From Narthecium ossifragum (lineage: Eukaryota; Streptophyta; Magnoliopsida; Dioscoreales; Nartheciaceae), in assembly GCA_963920575.1 (NCBI GenBank), contig OY986973.1, forward strand, positions 3,804,606 through 3,868,605: DNA of 64,000 nt, in the 5' to 3' direction. Positions 1-11,480 of the stretch are shown piece after piece. The position numbers and the translations under genes were made by a program. The notes under the pieces were generated by a model, which had not been told where the DNA came from, did no database searches, and saw nothing but the letters and a program-made list of their open reading frames with translations. The first letter of the stretch is position 1, and each line of letters starts with the position of its first letter.

Positions 1-766
1 GGCAGGCACCCGATCGGTGGTCGATGCGAGCACAACCTTCACAAATTAGCACATTTTCATAATCCAGATGAACAAATCTTGGGCCAGATCTGCTGTCGAC
101 TGTGAGCCCCAACCATGTAGGTTGATTAAGGTCAACTTCAACACACACTCGTGCGTATCTTCCTCTATCAGTTTCTCTTGTATAAAGAGTGACCTTGGCA
201 GCGATGTCAGCTCGGCAGTGGCAGATGCTAGAGACAGTGGGTCAGTTCGGGCTTGACTTCGAGGACCAGGAGGCAGGCAGTTTCCTGTATGCTGTTCGCA
301 GCATCCCAGTTCTTTTGGCCAGAGTGATCGAGGCACAGACTAGAGACCCAGAGCTAGTGGAGACCCGTGCTACGGTCGGCACCGAGCACGCGGTCGAGGG
401 CTGGACAGTGTCGGCAGACAGCAGTCTACTCTTCAGAGGCGCCAGTTCTTCAGCAGTAGAGCCGACGGAATCAGCCTTTGGCGGCGCGAGTACTTCCAGA
501 GGCGTCTGAGGTTGCTGCAGGAAGACTGTTGTACTTTTTGATAGTTCTGTATATTATAAACATCTTTCGAGGATTTTTGAATTATATGTATAATATCTTT
601 TCCCTTGGAGGAGTTTTATAAGAATTGTAATCAGATGTTTAGACAGTACAACTTGATGTATTTATAAATTGAATTACAACTTACCTCTGGAATATAAATT
701 GTTTAAGTTTATCCATGTTTTCCGCAATGTATCGCGCCAGTTGGAGATGAATAGTGATAGGAACCC
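1..766. other. Unassigned left edge, no gene recognised
   Basis: A plus-strand open frame near 189-509 has no family features that I recognise. The DNA after it (about 520-670) is AT-rich and looks like a non-coding tail. Since recognisable LINE remnants start immediately to the right, this stretch may be transposon-derived, but nothing in it proves that. Confidence 0.4.
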
Positions 767-1374
767 TCACGCCCCGTCTTGGATGGGTTTTCTGGGTCGG
801 GGGGTGATAGAGCCAACCTTCATTGCGACTTCTTCGTCAAAGCATTCGATGGCTAGCCCATAAAGGCGAACCCATACCATCGCCTTGTGGAAATCAACAG
901 CCGTAGGGCATAGATTTTCTTGCCGCTTGATTAATGCTAACGATACCAAGGTCCTCCTGATAGCACATAGAGCCTATCCTATTCACACTTAAATTTGATG
1001 GCGAAGACCCCCTTGGCGATGTCAGTCACATGGAAACTTCTGCCTTCTCCCCACAGCTTGGGAAGCTTTGCCTTGAGCACATCCAGGGGTACTCTTCCTC
1101 CCATAAATCACCCAAAGAGCGAGAATTCCCAACGCTTAGAGCAGCGGTCCATCAGTTCATCACTGATGTAAACTTCTCCTGCGTACATGGCACCCATCTT
1201 AGCTAAGTTTTTGGTCGTGATCGCTGTGTGTTTAGCCTTCCATGCACCCAAGGCCTCTGCATAAGTTCCACCAAACCCTGAGAAACCAGTGTCTTGGAGC
1301 TGAGCTATTTCTATCTGATACGCAAATGGTTTTGGGAATCCCGGCGGGGGACCGGAAGAAGAGGAGCTACCCAT
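767..1374 (-). pseudogene. LINE ORF1 fragment (DUF4283-like), broken
   Basis: Minus-strand frames here read like the N-terminal gag-like protein of plant L1-type LINEs. A leader with PPPGFPKPF is followed by a segment containing NLAKMGAMYAGEV. Further down in another frame comes WVRLYGLAIECFDEEV, which matches the usual DUF4283 pattern of a WVRL...P-L-(x)n-(D)EE helix. The frame changes and meets stops between these parts, so the copy is dead. A related N-terminal fragment with the pattern EEMERVGSMYANEV lies at 49703-50017 on the same strand. The assignment to the LINE ORF1 family is by remembered family pattern; exact limits are approximate. Confidence 0.6.
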
Positions 1375-1655
1375 ATCCTCCGATTCTCATTCAAAGAGAG
1401 ATGACTTTAGGTGGGTTGAAACCCACAAAAAATATGAAAATTGATGAACAAGTGGCGATTTCTTGCATGTTTTCCAACGTCCATTTCCTTGATTGAATGC
1501 TTCTTTTCTTTTCCTTGCTTGTTAATTCTTTCTTTAGTAGCTTCGGTGATTAGATATTGCCTATCCTTCCTTAGCATCGCTGATTGATGCTTGATCTCCT
1601 TGCTCAACACTCCCCCTAGAGTTGGAGTGGATATAGATTACACCCAACTTGCTAA

Positions 1656-2518
1656 TAGCATTATCAATATGTTCCATATCCCATTCCCTATCCCTATATT
1701 TAGGGATTATTATTAAAAATCGTTACACAACAGATTCCCTATCCTTAAAGTCATTCCCTATGTCATTCCGTAAAACCAATCTCATTCCTTATAATTAGGG
1801 AATATGCTAAAATTCAGGGAATGAGATAGGGAACGAGTTTGGGGATAGGAAATTTGTTGGGTAATGTCTTTTAGTCAATTCTTTAAATTTAGGGATAGAG
1901 AATGGGATAGAGAATCTGTTGGGAATAAAAATGCATTCCCTATCCAACTAACATGTTTAAGTTTTAAAACTTTCAGCATTATTGGGAATTAATATAGGGA
2001 AAACTGTTGTGTGAATAAGGAAAATGTGTGATGTTTTTTTAATAATATTCCCTAATGGCACGTTTGGTTGCGCAAAAAGATTAGGAATGGAATGGTCAAT
2101 TCCCGAGTCAAATCTCATTCCATTGTTTGGTTGGCACTCAACGTCTGGAATGGAATGCTGTATTCCTGACAAGTTAGGAATAACCCAATCCCATCTGATA
2201 GCTCAGAATGGCTCATTCCGTTCCGGAATGGAATGGTCAATTCCCGAGTCAAATCCCATTCTATTGTTTTACTCATTTGTAGTTCATTCCTATTTCATTC
2301 TCATGCTTCTATTTGTATACCAAACAAGGTAATACTTCAATTCTATTCTCGATCATGATATCACAACATCAACTTGGTAATAGCCCATTCCACTCTTCAT
2401 TTCGGCTTTCATTCCATTCCACCTTCCAATCCCATTCCGTCCCCCATTCCTTGTGCGAACCAAACGTACCGTAAATATATGGATAGGGAATGGGATAGGG
2501 AACATGTTGATAATGGTC
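1656..2518. mobile_element. PIF/Harbinger-type MITE (outer element of a nest)
   Basis: The two ends are inverted copies: the left reads TAGCATTATCAATATGTTCC and the right, read backwards, starts GACCATTATCAACATGTTCC. Both continue into CCCATTCCCTATCC. The element is flanked by TAA at 1653-1655 and 2519-2521, the 3-bp target duplication typical of PIF/Harbinger. Inside, variants of ATTCCCTATCC recur many times in both directions. A second MITE is inserted at 2056-2471. The element abuts the 3' side of a LINE reverse transcriptase remnant. The same family appears at 57752-59761. Confidence 0.7.
2056..2471. mobile_element. PIF/Harbinger-type MITE nested in another MITE
   Basis: The termini are TGGCACGTTTGG on the left and the inverted CGGTACGTTTGG on the right, matching at 10 of 12 positions. 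The element is flanked by TAA at 2053-2055 and 2472-2474. The interior carries repeated GGAATGGAATGG words in both orientations and no coding capacity. It sits inside the MITE at 1656-2518, so it is the younger insertion. Confidence 0.72.
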
Positions 2519-2521
2519 TAA

Positions 2522-3551
2522 GAAGATGACAAAATTAAGTTGCTCCGAGTGCCTTCTATTCGAGCTCCCAGATAAATCCATCGGCTCGTGGTTTCCTGAA
2601 GACCTAGTATGAATTTAATTGTGTTCCTACGATCATCACACATAGTTGGAGAGAACTGGATACTCGATTTTGAAGTATTCATCTCCATACCCTCCAGTAG
2701 TTTGAACATAAGTAGCAGGCGCTTGAGCTTTGATGCTTCTAAGCATTTGACCTTAGTAACAAGTAAACGATCATCTGCGTAAAGGAAATGGGAGAGGGTG
2801 AAGTTAGAAACTCTAAAATTCATACCTTCAATGCCCGAGTATGGATCTTTGAGGAGCCGAGAGAGAACCTCATGAACAACAAGAAAAAGGTAGGGGGAGA
2901 GAGGATCCCCCTACCTAATACCACAGTGAGAGGATAGCTGGCCATGGAGCTTGTCATACTCACACAAGCCATAACCCAGGCAATCCAGCGAGCATGGAAC
3001 CTCATCGCAGACAAAGTCCTTCCAAGGAAGTCCCATTTGACTCTATCAAAGGTAGCTTTTAGATCTACTTTCAAAACCATCAAGCATTTTGTCTTTGGAG
3101 CCATCCGCATGGAATGAATCAATTCCTTTGCTGCGTTAATGTTATCGTGAATGCTTCTCCCGACGAGGAAGGCAGACTGCTCTATTCCAATGAGAGAGCT
3201 AATGACCAACTTCATACACATGACCAAGCTGGTAGTAACAGTCTTGTCTCCCACGTTACAAAGACTGGTCGGCGAAAAGTCTTTCACTTTCATAGGGAGT
3301 TTGCATTTGAGAACAAGAGAAATGAATGTCTCGTTCTAACATGAAGGGAGACAAGCAAATTGAAAGAAACCTTGAACAATCTCTACGAAGTCTACACCAA
3401 CAATATACCAGAAAGTTATGTAGAATTTTACTGGGATGCCATCCAGACCCGGGCATTTAGATCTTCCCATTCCTTTCAAAGCTTCCTTCACTTCAGCTTC
3501 TGTGACTTCACTAACAAGCATTTCTAAATCAGCTTCATTAACTGATGGCAA
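2522..3551 (-). pseudogene. LINE reverse transcriptase fragment, frameshifted
   Basis: Read on the minus strand, several frames together cover the middle of a plant L1-type reverse transcriptase. First comes the acidic start of the domain with a CPGLDGIPVKFY block near 3460-3430. Next are the QSAFLVGRSIHDNI block near 3185, the KVDLKATFDRVKWDF palm motif near 3060, and the YADD catalytic box (SHFLYADDRLL) near 2770. The pieces lie in different frames and a stop interrupts the block after the palm motif, so the copy cannot make an active enzyme. The Harbinger MITE at 1656-2518 truncates its downstream side. No endonuclease domain is seen upstream. Confidence 0.82.
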
Positions 3552-4780
3552 TATAGATAAATCAATGTTATAAGAAGTAGTGAGATCCTCAACCTATAAT
3601 CTTGAATAATACTTCACAAATTCCTCTCCAATACCAAATTGATCACTGACTGTTTCACCATCATCCTTGGCAATGAAGTTAACTTTTGATTTACATGATC
3701 TATCAGTCACGAGTCGGTGGAAAAATGCCAAGTTCTGAGTCTAGAATTAGAATCACAACTCTGAAATCATCACATTTCAAATCGATGCAATGTTATTAGA
3801 ACTTTCATAACTAACTTTTATGCTCATTAGGTGAAACAATCTGAATCAGACTCCATAGATGGTGTGGAAACACGTCCTTGTCCTTCATCTGGGGGAATAA
3901 ACACAAGGATAAGGATTTGTGTATATGATCACGTGACATGTACATTACACATGCTCTCTAATCGGTAGGTATCTACCGATTGATTGATCTATTCCATCGG
4001 TATTGTTCTACCGATGGAATAGATCAAGTAATCGGTATCTCACTACTGATTCGATTATTAGTACATTCAATCGATAGGTATTTATCGATTGATTAATCTA
4101 ATCCATCTGTATTATTTTACCAATAGACTTAATCAACTAATCGGTATCTCATTACCGATTCAAGGGCATATGCAATAGACATGCTTTGATCAATGTACAT
4201 AAATCACGACCCTAAACATAAACATTGAAAACTACTGCTGAGCAATTCATTGGGTGGAATATAATTGTGGCAGCCGATCATTCGCTTTCATAAGCTTCTT
4301 CTTTACTCTTTTCACTACCCGTTAAAAACTAATGGAGCTTATCAAACAGCACAATATATCTGGTGTGGGCACCGACCGTGACGATCACAGGATGTGGCCG
4401 ACCAGTCGCTGGCACAACAATTCATTTGTGATAGAGAAAGCCCAAGAAAAGCTTCCCAAGATAAATCAAAACCCTGGATATTTGTAGATGGTAATGAAAG
4501 AAATCCATAAACGACTGCTGCTGGATTCCGATTGTCATGAACAATGCAACATTGCATCATATAGCAGTGGGCAGCCATAATGCATTTCAGCTCTTGCAAT
4601 GCAAACATATACCGAGTGAGATCTTTATTAGTGCATCTAATAAGATCTTGTGTGCTCTATGACAACCGCATCATATATTTCCTCTTTCCGTGTTTCTTCC
4701 TGGCTGTCTTTCTTTTCTTTTCTGTTTGACAAAGTGAGCCCAAAGGTCAGTGAAAAACAAATAAAACCCCAATGACATTC
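3552..4780. other. TE-derived spacer with palindromic repeats
   Basis: No gene is recognised. The left end may continue the LINE on the minus strand. About 3957-4170 holds two degenerate copies of a palindrome-rich unit of roughly 115 bp, listed separately. A minus-strand open frame at 4342-4608 has no recognisable motif. Confidence 0.4.
3957..4170. repeat. Duplicated palindromic unit with perfect hairpin
   Basis: The unit begins with AATCGGTAGGTATCTACCGA, an imperfect palindrome. It is followed by a hairpin whose arms at 3984-4002 and 4009-4027 pair perfectly over 19 bp around a 6-nt loop. It closes with an AATCGGTATCTCA segment. A second, diverged copy starts near 4068. The arms in copy two have lost most pairing, so the first hairpin is the better conserved. 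Function is unknown; a MITE terminus or a snapback element are possible. Confidence 0.65.
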
Positions 4781-5089
4781 TCAACCTAAAACCAGAGGGA
4801 CACCCTGGTCTCTGAGCCAAAAACACATAGTATGACACACCCTGCCACTTCTCGTAAGTCTATCAGCAGCATGATTATCCTCCCATGAGACATTCAAAAT
4901 GAGGAATTCTTTTAAGTGTGGCATACCAACAAATATTCTGTAAATCGTCTCGAAGGTGCAGTGGCCATCGCTTGTGTCCAGAGACATAGTCAACAACCAC
5001 CCTAACATCCAGCTCAAACAATACTTTTAAATGACTCATTTGCCTCGCAGCCATTAGACTCATTAAAAGAGTTTTAGTTTCAACCTTTA

Positions 5090-6256
5090 GGCCACGTTTG
5101 GTAGCACTTTAGATCCAGGAACGGGAATGAAAATTCTTTAAAATAAGAAATTCAGAGTGTTTGGTTGCACTCTTCATCCAGGAACCGGAATTGAAGTTCT
5201 TATGTTTGAGGGAACTTTGGATTCCTGAATTTGATATGGAAATCCAGAGTTCCCTCAAACACAGGAACTCTCATTTCATGAAATGTACATGAATACCCTT
5301 CATTTTTGTTTGATTAAACTGATCAAACGGTTAGGATCAATCTTAAAAATAATCATATTTCTTTCTTTTATTTATTAATAATCTTATTTCTTTCTCTTAT
5401 TTATTAATAATATTTCAAATAATATTAATAATCTTATTTCTTTCTCTTATTTATTAATAATATTTCAAAAAATATTAATAATCTTATTTATGTCTCTTAT
5501 TTATTAATAATTTTTCAAATAATATTAATAATAATATTTCTTTATCTTATTTATTAATAATATTTCAAATAATATTTAATAATATTATTTCTCTCTTATT
5601 TGTTAATAATATTTCAAATAATACTAATAATCTTATTTCTTTCTCTTATTTATTAATAATATTTCAAATAATATTAATAATATTATTTCTCTCCTATTTA
5701 TTAATAATATTTCAGATAATGTTAATAATATTATTTCTTTCTCTTATTTATTAATAATATTCCAAATAATATTAATAATATTATTTCAATATTATTTATT
5801 AAAAATATTTATCAAATAATAATATTATTATTATTTCTCTCTTATTTATTAAAAATATTTTAAATAATATTAATAATCTTATTTCTTTCTCTTATTTATT
5901 AATAATATTAGAAACTCTCATATTAATACTCTTATTTATTAATAATATTTCAAATAATAATCTTATTTCTTTCGCTCATTATTAATAGTGTTTCATCCAA
6001 ATAAGTCACGATAATGCAAATACATATACATACAACAATATATTCGTAAATCTATGCTATTAGAGCCAGGGGTATTTTGGTCTTTAATTCGTATTCCCAT
6101 TCCAGTTCCAATGTTTATTATGTATACCAAACACTTGTAAGTTCCCGTTCACATTCCAGTTCCTTGACGTACCAAACAATCACAATTCCTTTTCAGTTTT
6201 CGTTCCCATTCCCAATCCCGTTCCCATTCCAATTCCCATGGCAACCAAATGTGGCC
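5090..6256. mobile_element. Tourist/PIF-type MITE inside LINE RNase H
   Basis: The termini are GGCCACGTTTGGT and, inverted, GGCCACATTTGGT. They are flanked by TTA at 5087-5089 and 6257-6259, the target duplication of PIF/Harbinger elements. The outer 200 bp on each side are rich in GGAA/TTCC words in inverted orientation. The centre is an AT-rich tandem array. No transposase frame is present, so the element is non-autonomous. Confidence 0.85.
5340..5980. repeat. AT-rich tandem array inside a MITE
   Basis: About ten to twelve degenerate copies of a unit of roughly 55-60 bp fill the centre of the MITE. Each has the words CTTATTTATTAATAATATTT and CAAATAATATTAATAAT. Copies differ by small indels. 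The array looks like local slippage or unequal exchange after insertion. Confidence 0.8.
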
Positions 6257-6830
6257 TTATAGCATTGCTAGCTTGGGAGGGTTCAGAGCAACGCCCAACA
6301 AACATCTCCATTCTCATCCAAGCAAACCGCAACAATATCTGCCTAACCATCAGCGAAGGCCCCGTCTGACTGGATAACAACTCGATCTACGCTGCTTCCT
6401 TGTCGGCGATCCGCTCTGTACTGCTTTCCTGGGTACAACAAAGACCACTCCCTTGCCCGCCAAATGGCCGATCTAATGACGGAGACTACAGAGAGACCTT
6501 GCCCATCATAAAGAGATCGATTCCGATTCTTCCAAATTGCCCATAATGTGTAACCAATCTAAAGTCTTCCGCAAGCGTACAAGGTCAAAAGTTAAGGTGC
6601 CCATCAACACTTCTCTCCAAGTCGTCAAAGTTCTTCCACTTCCAAACGCTGGGTCATTTGCAAAGACAATGGAAAAACAAATGATCGTCATCCTCAACTC
6701 CATTCCAGCAATCATGGTATTTAACTTCGATGGTCAACCCAATACTAGCCATAAATTGAAGAGGAGTTTTACCATACAAAAGCTTCCAAAGAAACATTTT
6801 CCATATGACCTCCAGAGTGTTTTTTGAATC

Positions 6831-9426
6831 ATACCATTATCAATACTATCATCATACCAACGATTGAGATCTGTTTAAATTTCATCTAATAATTGAGAGC
6901 ATTATTATCAGCATCCAAGTCAACATTTTATTAAAAATCTCAACCATTGAATAAAATCTAAACAGATCTCGTCTAAACATATCTCATCCATTGGTATGAT
7001 GATAGCATGGAAACAATGGTACGACCCAAACAACACATGCTCATGTTTCAAGACTGTTGAGTGGCCAGATTGATAAAGAATTGTATCAAATCGAAGCATG
7101 CAAAAACATTGCCCAGAGACAAAAAAAAAAAGGAAAGCATTATTATATATACATTGCATATACATTATTATTATCATAAACGTCAGGCTCCAGAAGCAGA
7201 TAGAGTTCATTGCAAGAGAGCACTCACAAGTAACATAGTGCTAAAGAATCCATGGATCAATAGGTACGAGAAAAGGCATGCAAAACTATTCTAGGATGAC
7301 GAGAACATCGGACTAGGAAACGAAAGGAATCCATATCTATGCTTCCCAACAAGTGATCGAGCACAGTACACAAGCTATCAAAAAAATCACATTGCAACGT
7401 GGTCATTCAGGATTTGTAGTTGACAAAATAACCGGAGGGAAATACCAAGAATATATGATCCCAGATATGCATAAGATGATGGTGAAAGGTCAATGGAAGA
7501 AAAGGCACAGAACAAATACCGACCATTAACCTTATAACAAACAAGGATGTGCCGGAACCAGAAACTACAGCAAGGCTACTACACAAATTGCCAAAACAAA
7601 TCAGATGGCGTTTTGTAATTTAAGGAAATGCTGGGGTGTGAAAATGATAAAAACTATCTAGAGAGTCAAAAGTATCACGTGTTGGATGTAAATGTTAAGA
7701 ACTAACTTAACATTCAAAAGTATCATGTGGAAGGAGAAAAGTCAACATGAACTATGTGAGAGGAATGGAGAAACTCCAATACAAACAAAATCAAAGGTCT
7801 TCATCTCCATAGGCAGTCTAATTCATGACAATGTTTCAGTTCTATCTCGCAGAGAACTAGAGGCCTCAAGCAATGATAAAGAACAATTTTGCTTTCAGCA
7901 AGAAGTAGAACACAAGTCATACGTAAACTCTCACAAAATCAGATATAAAAATTCCTGAAAACACATAGCACATCCTAGATTTCCTCAAGCAAAAACACCA
8001 AAGTAGTAGTACAGCAAAAATAAAAAACAAAAAGAAGCAAACTTCCAACTATCTACAGTACAGAGTAACCAACAGTATGCCGAATTAGACAAAGTGAAGA
8101 ACATCATATGAAGAATTCTGCAACTAGACTAACAGTAGTACATAAGAGTTACTGGAATACATCAAACACTATTTAGCCAAGCAAGTCCAGCAAGAGACGT
8201 GCATCAAGCTACACCGACCTGCTGCCAAATGTCTACATTACAGAGTAACCAACATTATGCCAAATTGGACAAAAGTGACAGGACTAACACTGTATGAAGT
8301 ACACTGCAACTAGACTATGAGTAGTACATAAGAGCCACTTGAACACATCAAATACTCTTCAGCTAGGTAAGTCTTGCAAGAGACGCAAATCAAGCTACAC
8401 CAACCTGCTGCTTATACACAATGTATCATCAACACAAGAAACAAGCTTTAGAGTTTGACTCAAGCCCAAGGCGCACTAACTTCACCGCAGCAACGCGTAC
8501 GAGAAAAACAGCTTCCACTGCCCAAAAACAAACAATGCTGATTCAGATATAAACTACAAATAGTTTGAATGTGCTAGAGCTGAATGTAAATAAAAGTAAC
8601 CAGAAATGTGGAGAAAGATGACAATACCTGCTCAATAACTTGATCAGCATCCTTCAATGGAGATTGAATCTCAGAGAACGACACCTATGATGGAGAGACA
8701 CAGGACATGCTATAGATTCCACAAGAGCTAACAACCTACATGCATGGAGTAGAAATGGGATGCAATATGAAGAGTTGTCCTTTTCCTATTCTCGATTACC
8801 TCTACCAGCTTTTTCCTTCAAAAAACCAGGAAAAGTGGTAAGGGGCATATGATGCCCTTACAAAGGCATCATACAGAGTCAGAAATTAGCTAGATGACCA
8901 TGATGTGAAAAGGATGAAAAGTGAGTTGAAATCTAAGTTATATATGCTAGAAAGACAACTACGAGGATAATCAAGAGAATGCAAATCTAATGACTGAAGC
9001 AAACAGAAGACACAAACAAGAAAGAGGCACGCACGGACGACTACAGAATAAGAAGTAACATACTTTAACCTATTCAACCTACATGGTGTACACAGAGCAT
9101 GTAACAGAAGCAACTAACAACAATCCTAACTAGATTGAGGATGGATGTCTTAAACTGATAACTCTGAGGATGACTTTTCCAACAACCAGGCCGAACTTTG
9201 AGGTGATTTCAAGACGACCATCTTTACTACTCCCAGCCTTTCAAGATTCCTTTTGACCATAACAAACAATCCATAATTGCGCCCTGGCACTGTCACTTGT
9301 CTACTCAGTTTTGACGAGAAGTTCCCAAACAACATTAAAGACACTCCAAGGACTTACTATATACAAGGCCATAGCACTAAGATTCCTGCAGAGCGACTAT
9401 GTACAGAACCCAAACACCCCCATTAC
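6831..9426. other. Gene-poor A-rich tract downstream of the PNRC gene
   Basis: The plus strand is A-rich, as expected if this is T-rich 3' UTR, intron or flank of the minus-strand gene at 9427-9993. I found no exon with recognisable protein motifs. A tandem duplication lies at 8050-8407. The segment just below 9427 may be 3' UTR, but no polyadenylation site can be fixed. Confidence 0.4.
8050..8407. repeat. Tandem duplication of about 180 bp
   Basis: Two adjacent diverged copies share the words TACAGAGTAACCAACA, GCAACTAGACTA, GTAGTACATAAGAG and CAAGCTACACC in the same order and spacing. Unit one is about 8050-8228 and unit two about 8229-8407. Neither is coding. Confidence 0.75.
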
Positions 9427-9993
9427 TCAGTCATCGGTGATATCAAGATTGAGAATGCGTCGAAGGTTCTCCGTTGCAGATGCTGTATTGAAGAAGAACC
9501 CACCAGCAGATGAGAGTGGCGCCCAGGTAGGGGAAGATGGTGCTGACTTGGATAGGGGATGAAGGCCAATTTCGGACTCGGTCACCGTCAGTTCAAGAGA
9601 GATGCTACGTTTCTGGCGGAGGGAGAACTTGGGGATGGGCAACGAACTGGGAGGAGGAGAGTTCGAGTACACTGGCCCAGCAAAGAGCTCGGAATAAGAA
9701 AAGTCATCGGCAAAGGCATTAACTTCAGAGGATGGCTTGGGGCTAATAGGAATCGGATTACTCCATTTGGCTTTCCTGGGTGGTTCCGAGTGGAATCGAG
9801 GGGATTTGGCTTCTAGGTAAATAGTACACGGAGGCGAGAAGGTGGGCGGGGGTGGCAGGATGCCAACACCGGATTGAAAGGTGCGGCAATTGATCCCCTT
9901 AAATACCTTCGACGGAGTAGTGATCTTGGAGGTGGTGTTGTTCCTGCCATAGCACTGGTTCCGATGATGCGCCGCCACCACAAGTGTCTCCAT
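9427..9993 (-). CDS. PNRC-motif proline-rich protein
   Basis: This single coding exon encodes 188 residues. The first ATG in frame is at 9993 (METLVVAAHHRNQ) and the stop is TGA at 9427-9429; upstream codons in the same frame have no ATG. The middle carries LPPPPTF. Near residues 112-135 lies FAGPVYSNSPPPSSLPIPKF, which matches the proline-rich nuclear receptor coactivator (PNRC) motif. In animals and fungi this motif belongs to proteins that bind the decapping machinery. The C-terminal part has a serine/proline stretch and ends with a conserved-looking ATENLRRILNLDI helix. By family knowledge a role in mRNA decay or regulation is possible, but for the plant proteins this is inference. There is no signal peptide or membrane segment. 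Confidence 0.8.
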   Translation of the reverse strand: METLVVAAHHRNQCYGRNNTTSKITTPSKVFKGINCRTFQSGVGILPPPPTFSPPCTIYLEAKSPRFHSEPPRKAKWSNPIPISPKPSSEVNAFADDFSYSELFAGPVYSNSPPPSSLPIPKFSLRQKRSISLELTVTESEIGLHPLSKSAPSSPTWAPLSSAGGFFFNTASATENLRRILNLDITDD

Positions 9994-10690
9994 TTCGAAG
10001 CCTAGCAAGTACTCGAGTGCTCAAAATGGAACCGTCTTGATTAATCAACCTTCGCTCGATTAAAACAAAACCTAAACACGAGAAACGTAAATAACCCTCA
10101 AATCAACAGCTACGAACATAAATCTAGAATGGAATCGCTCGGATCTTTAGAAAGAAGAACATACCGTGAGATTTGACGCTAGATCTCGCGTTACTAGTCA
10201 ATCCAATTATCAACAACGCAACAAACACTATTGTCTCACTAACCCAACTTCGGATGCTCTTAGACAGTCCTCCAACAGATCAAGGCCGGAAAAATCCCTA
10301 GATCCACAGATCGACAGAAGAACCCTTCAGATCCAAGATAAAAACGTCCCATAAGCACATGAAATTGGGAAAACCACTTACCCAATCACCGAAAGAAGGG
10401 GGGTCTGCTCGAAAACACGATCGGTAGCCTCGCTATGAGCGAAACGCTAGGTTCATATGCCGAAGAAGAGCAGCACTCTATTTAGAACTTTAAAACCCTC
10501 TTTTAGTGACAAAAATTTCCAGAAACAGCACCTAGATGGTCAGGAGAACGAGGCGGATCAATCTAGAGGATGATCGGAAGGGATTACGGAGAGCTTTGAG
10601 ATATTTTTTCTCCAGATCAGGAACTAGGCTCGTACTCTCGTGTAAGAGAAGGAGAGACAGAGAGAGGGAGAGATCGGAGAGAAGTTAGAG
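9994..10690 (-). other. Leader and promoter region of the PNRC gene
   Basis: On the minus strand, good splice donors occur at 10382/10381 (GATTGG|GTAAGT) and 10165/10164 (CACG|GTATGT). An AG acceptor (TTGCTAG) lies shortly upstream of the ATG. The leader is therefore probably spliced. A CT-rich tract around 10610-10690 on the minus strand may mark the transcription start; no clear TATA box is seen. Exon limits of the leader are inferred. Confidence 0.5.
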
Positions 10691-10997
10691 CTGAGGATTT
10701 GGGTTTGGAACCAACTACGGATGCGAAGGCCACTCATAGTCCCATTTTAAGAGCAGTTCTCGAGTCCGGGCGTGGAATCCTATCCCGTGACCTACTTTTT
10801 CCGTTAACAAATGCCCCCTATTTTTTGCAAAATTTACAGACACACCACTTATCACATAACGTTTGTATTATAGTTTTAGGGGGGATTTGTCCATAATCCC
10901 ATTATTAACACCCTCTTCGTTCAAAACCCAAACAAGTTTAGGGAAAACCCCACACAATATTTTTTTGGAATAATAACCCAAAATCTTTCAAAAAAGA

Positions 10998-11480
10998 TCA
11001 TACTGCCCTCACCTTCTCCGTTGAGCTCGCCCGTGCCCTTTCTCCTCTACGATCAATGTCTCTATCAAGCTCGCTTCCGGTGTCTCCCTCCTTCTCCGGC
11101 ATAGCCGCAGCCACCCGCGGCCACCGGCGGCACCTTCCCTCTCCTCGAGCTCGACGATGACGGTCGCCTCCAGCCTCCCACGTCCTCGACCACTCCGTCA
11201 AGCTCCAGAACTCCCACCTCGTCTCCCACCCCTCGACCTTGCACTGCTCTCCTCCCCCGCCATGCTCCGCCCCGGTCGCGTGAGAGGTGGAGGAAGGAAG
11301 CGAAGAGAAGGGCGGCGGAATCCGATGGAGCTCAGCGATGACAAGGTTGGCTTCAGAGCGGTGCTGAGGGTGATGGAGAGGCATCACGTCGAGTCTGGAT
11401 AAGAGGTCACGGGAGAGGTGGAGGAAGGAAGCGAAGAAAAGGGCGGCGAGCACCGTAGTCAAAACCCACATCCACCGCAT
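10998..11480 (-). CDS. 160-aa frame conserved in both copies of the repeat
   Basis: The ORF starts ATG at 11480 (MRWMWVLTTVLAALFFASF) and encodes 160 residues. A hydrophobic N-terminus resembles a signal anchor, and the rest is Arg/Ser/Glu-rich low complexity. The frame is intact in copy B (47224-47706) with about four substitutions. I do not recognise the family. Conservation may only reflect recent duplication, so coding status is doubtful. Confidence 0.25.
   Translation of the reverse strand: MRWMWVLTTVLAALFFASFLHLSRDLLSRLDVMPLHHPQHRSEANLVIAELHRIPPPFSSLPSSTSHATGAEHGGGGEQCKVEGWETRWEFWSLTEWSRTWEAGGDRHRRARGEGRCRRWPRVAAAMPEKEGDTGSELDRDIDRRGERARASSTEKVRAV

Larger units (their letters stand above)
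4781..6830 (-). pseudogene. LINE ORF2 C-terminal part: zf-RVT and RNase H, MITE-split
   Basis: Reading the minus strand from 6830 down, a zf-RVT-like block with DHLFFHC appears near 6690, followed by a WKW..F-DDLE stretch. An RNase H domain then begins near 6370 with QSDGAFADG. At 6256 the frame stops where a 1.17 kb MITE (5090-6256) is inserted. It resumes at 5086 with a KTLLMSLMAAR helix, then VVVDYVSG, and ends with NVSWEDNHAADRLTR near 4870, the usual C-terminal RNase H signature of plant LINEs. Removing the MITE would rejoin the two halves. Stops elsewhere show that it is an old copy. It lies on the same strand as the RT fragment at 2522-3551 but in the wrong order, so it is a different copy. 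Confidence 0.75.

Noticed and set aside
4342..4608. 88-codon minus-strand frame between LINE fragments
   Set aside because: No LINE or other domain pattern could be seen and it is not joined to neighbouring frames; left within the spacer description.
2522..6830. A single LINE spanning both the RT fragment and the zf-RVT/RNase H fragment
   Set aside because: On the minus strand the RNase H part lies upstream of the RT part, the reverse of LINE order, so they are separate copies.
9277..9816. Plus-strand open frames opposite the PNRC gene
   Set aside because: They are antisense shadows of the minus-strand frame, which carries the recognisable PNRC motif and a proper ATG.
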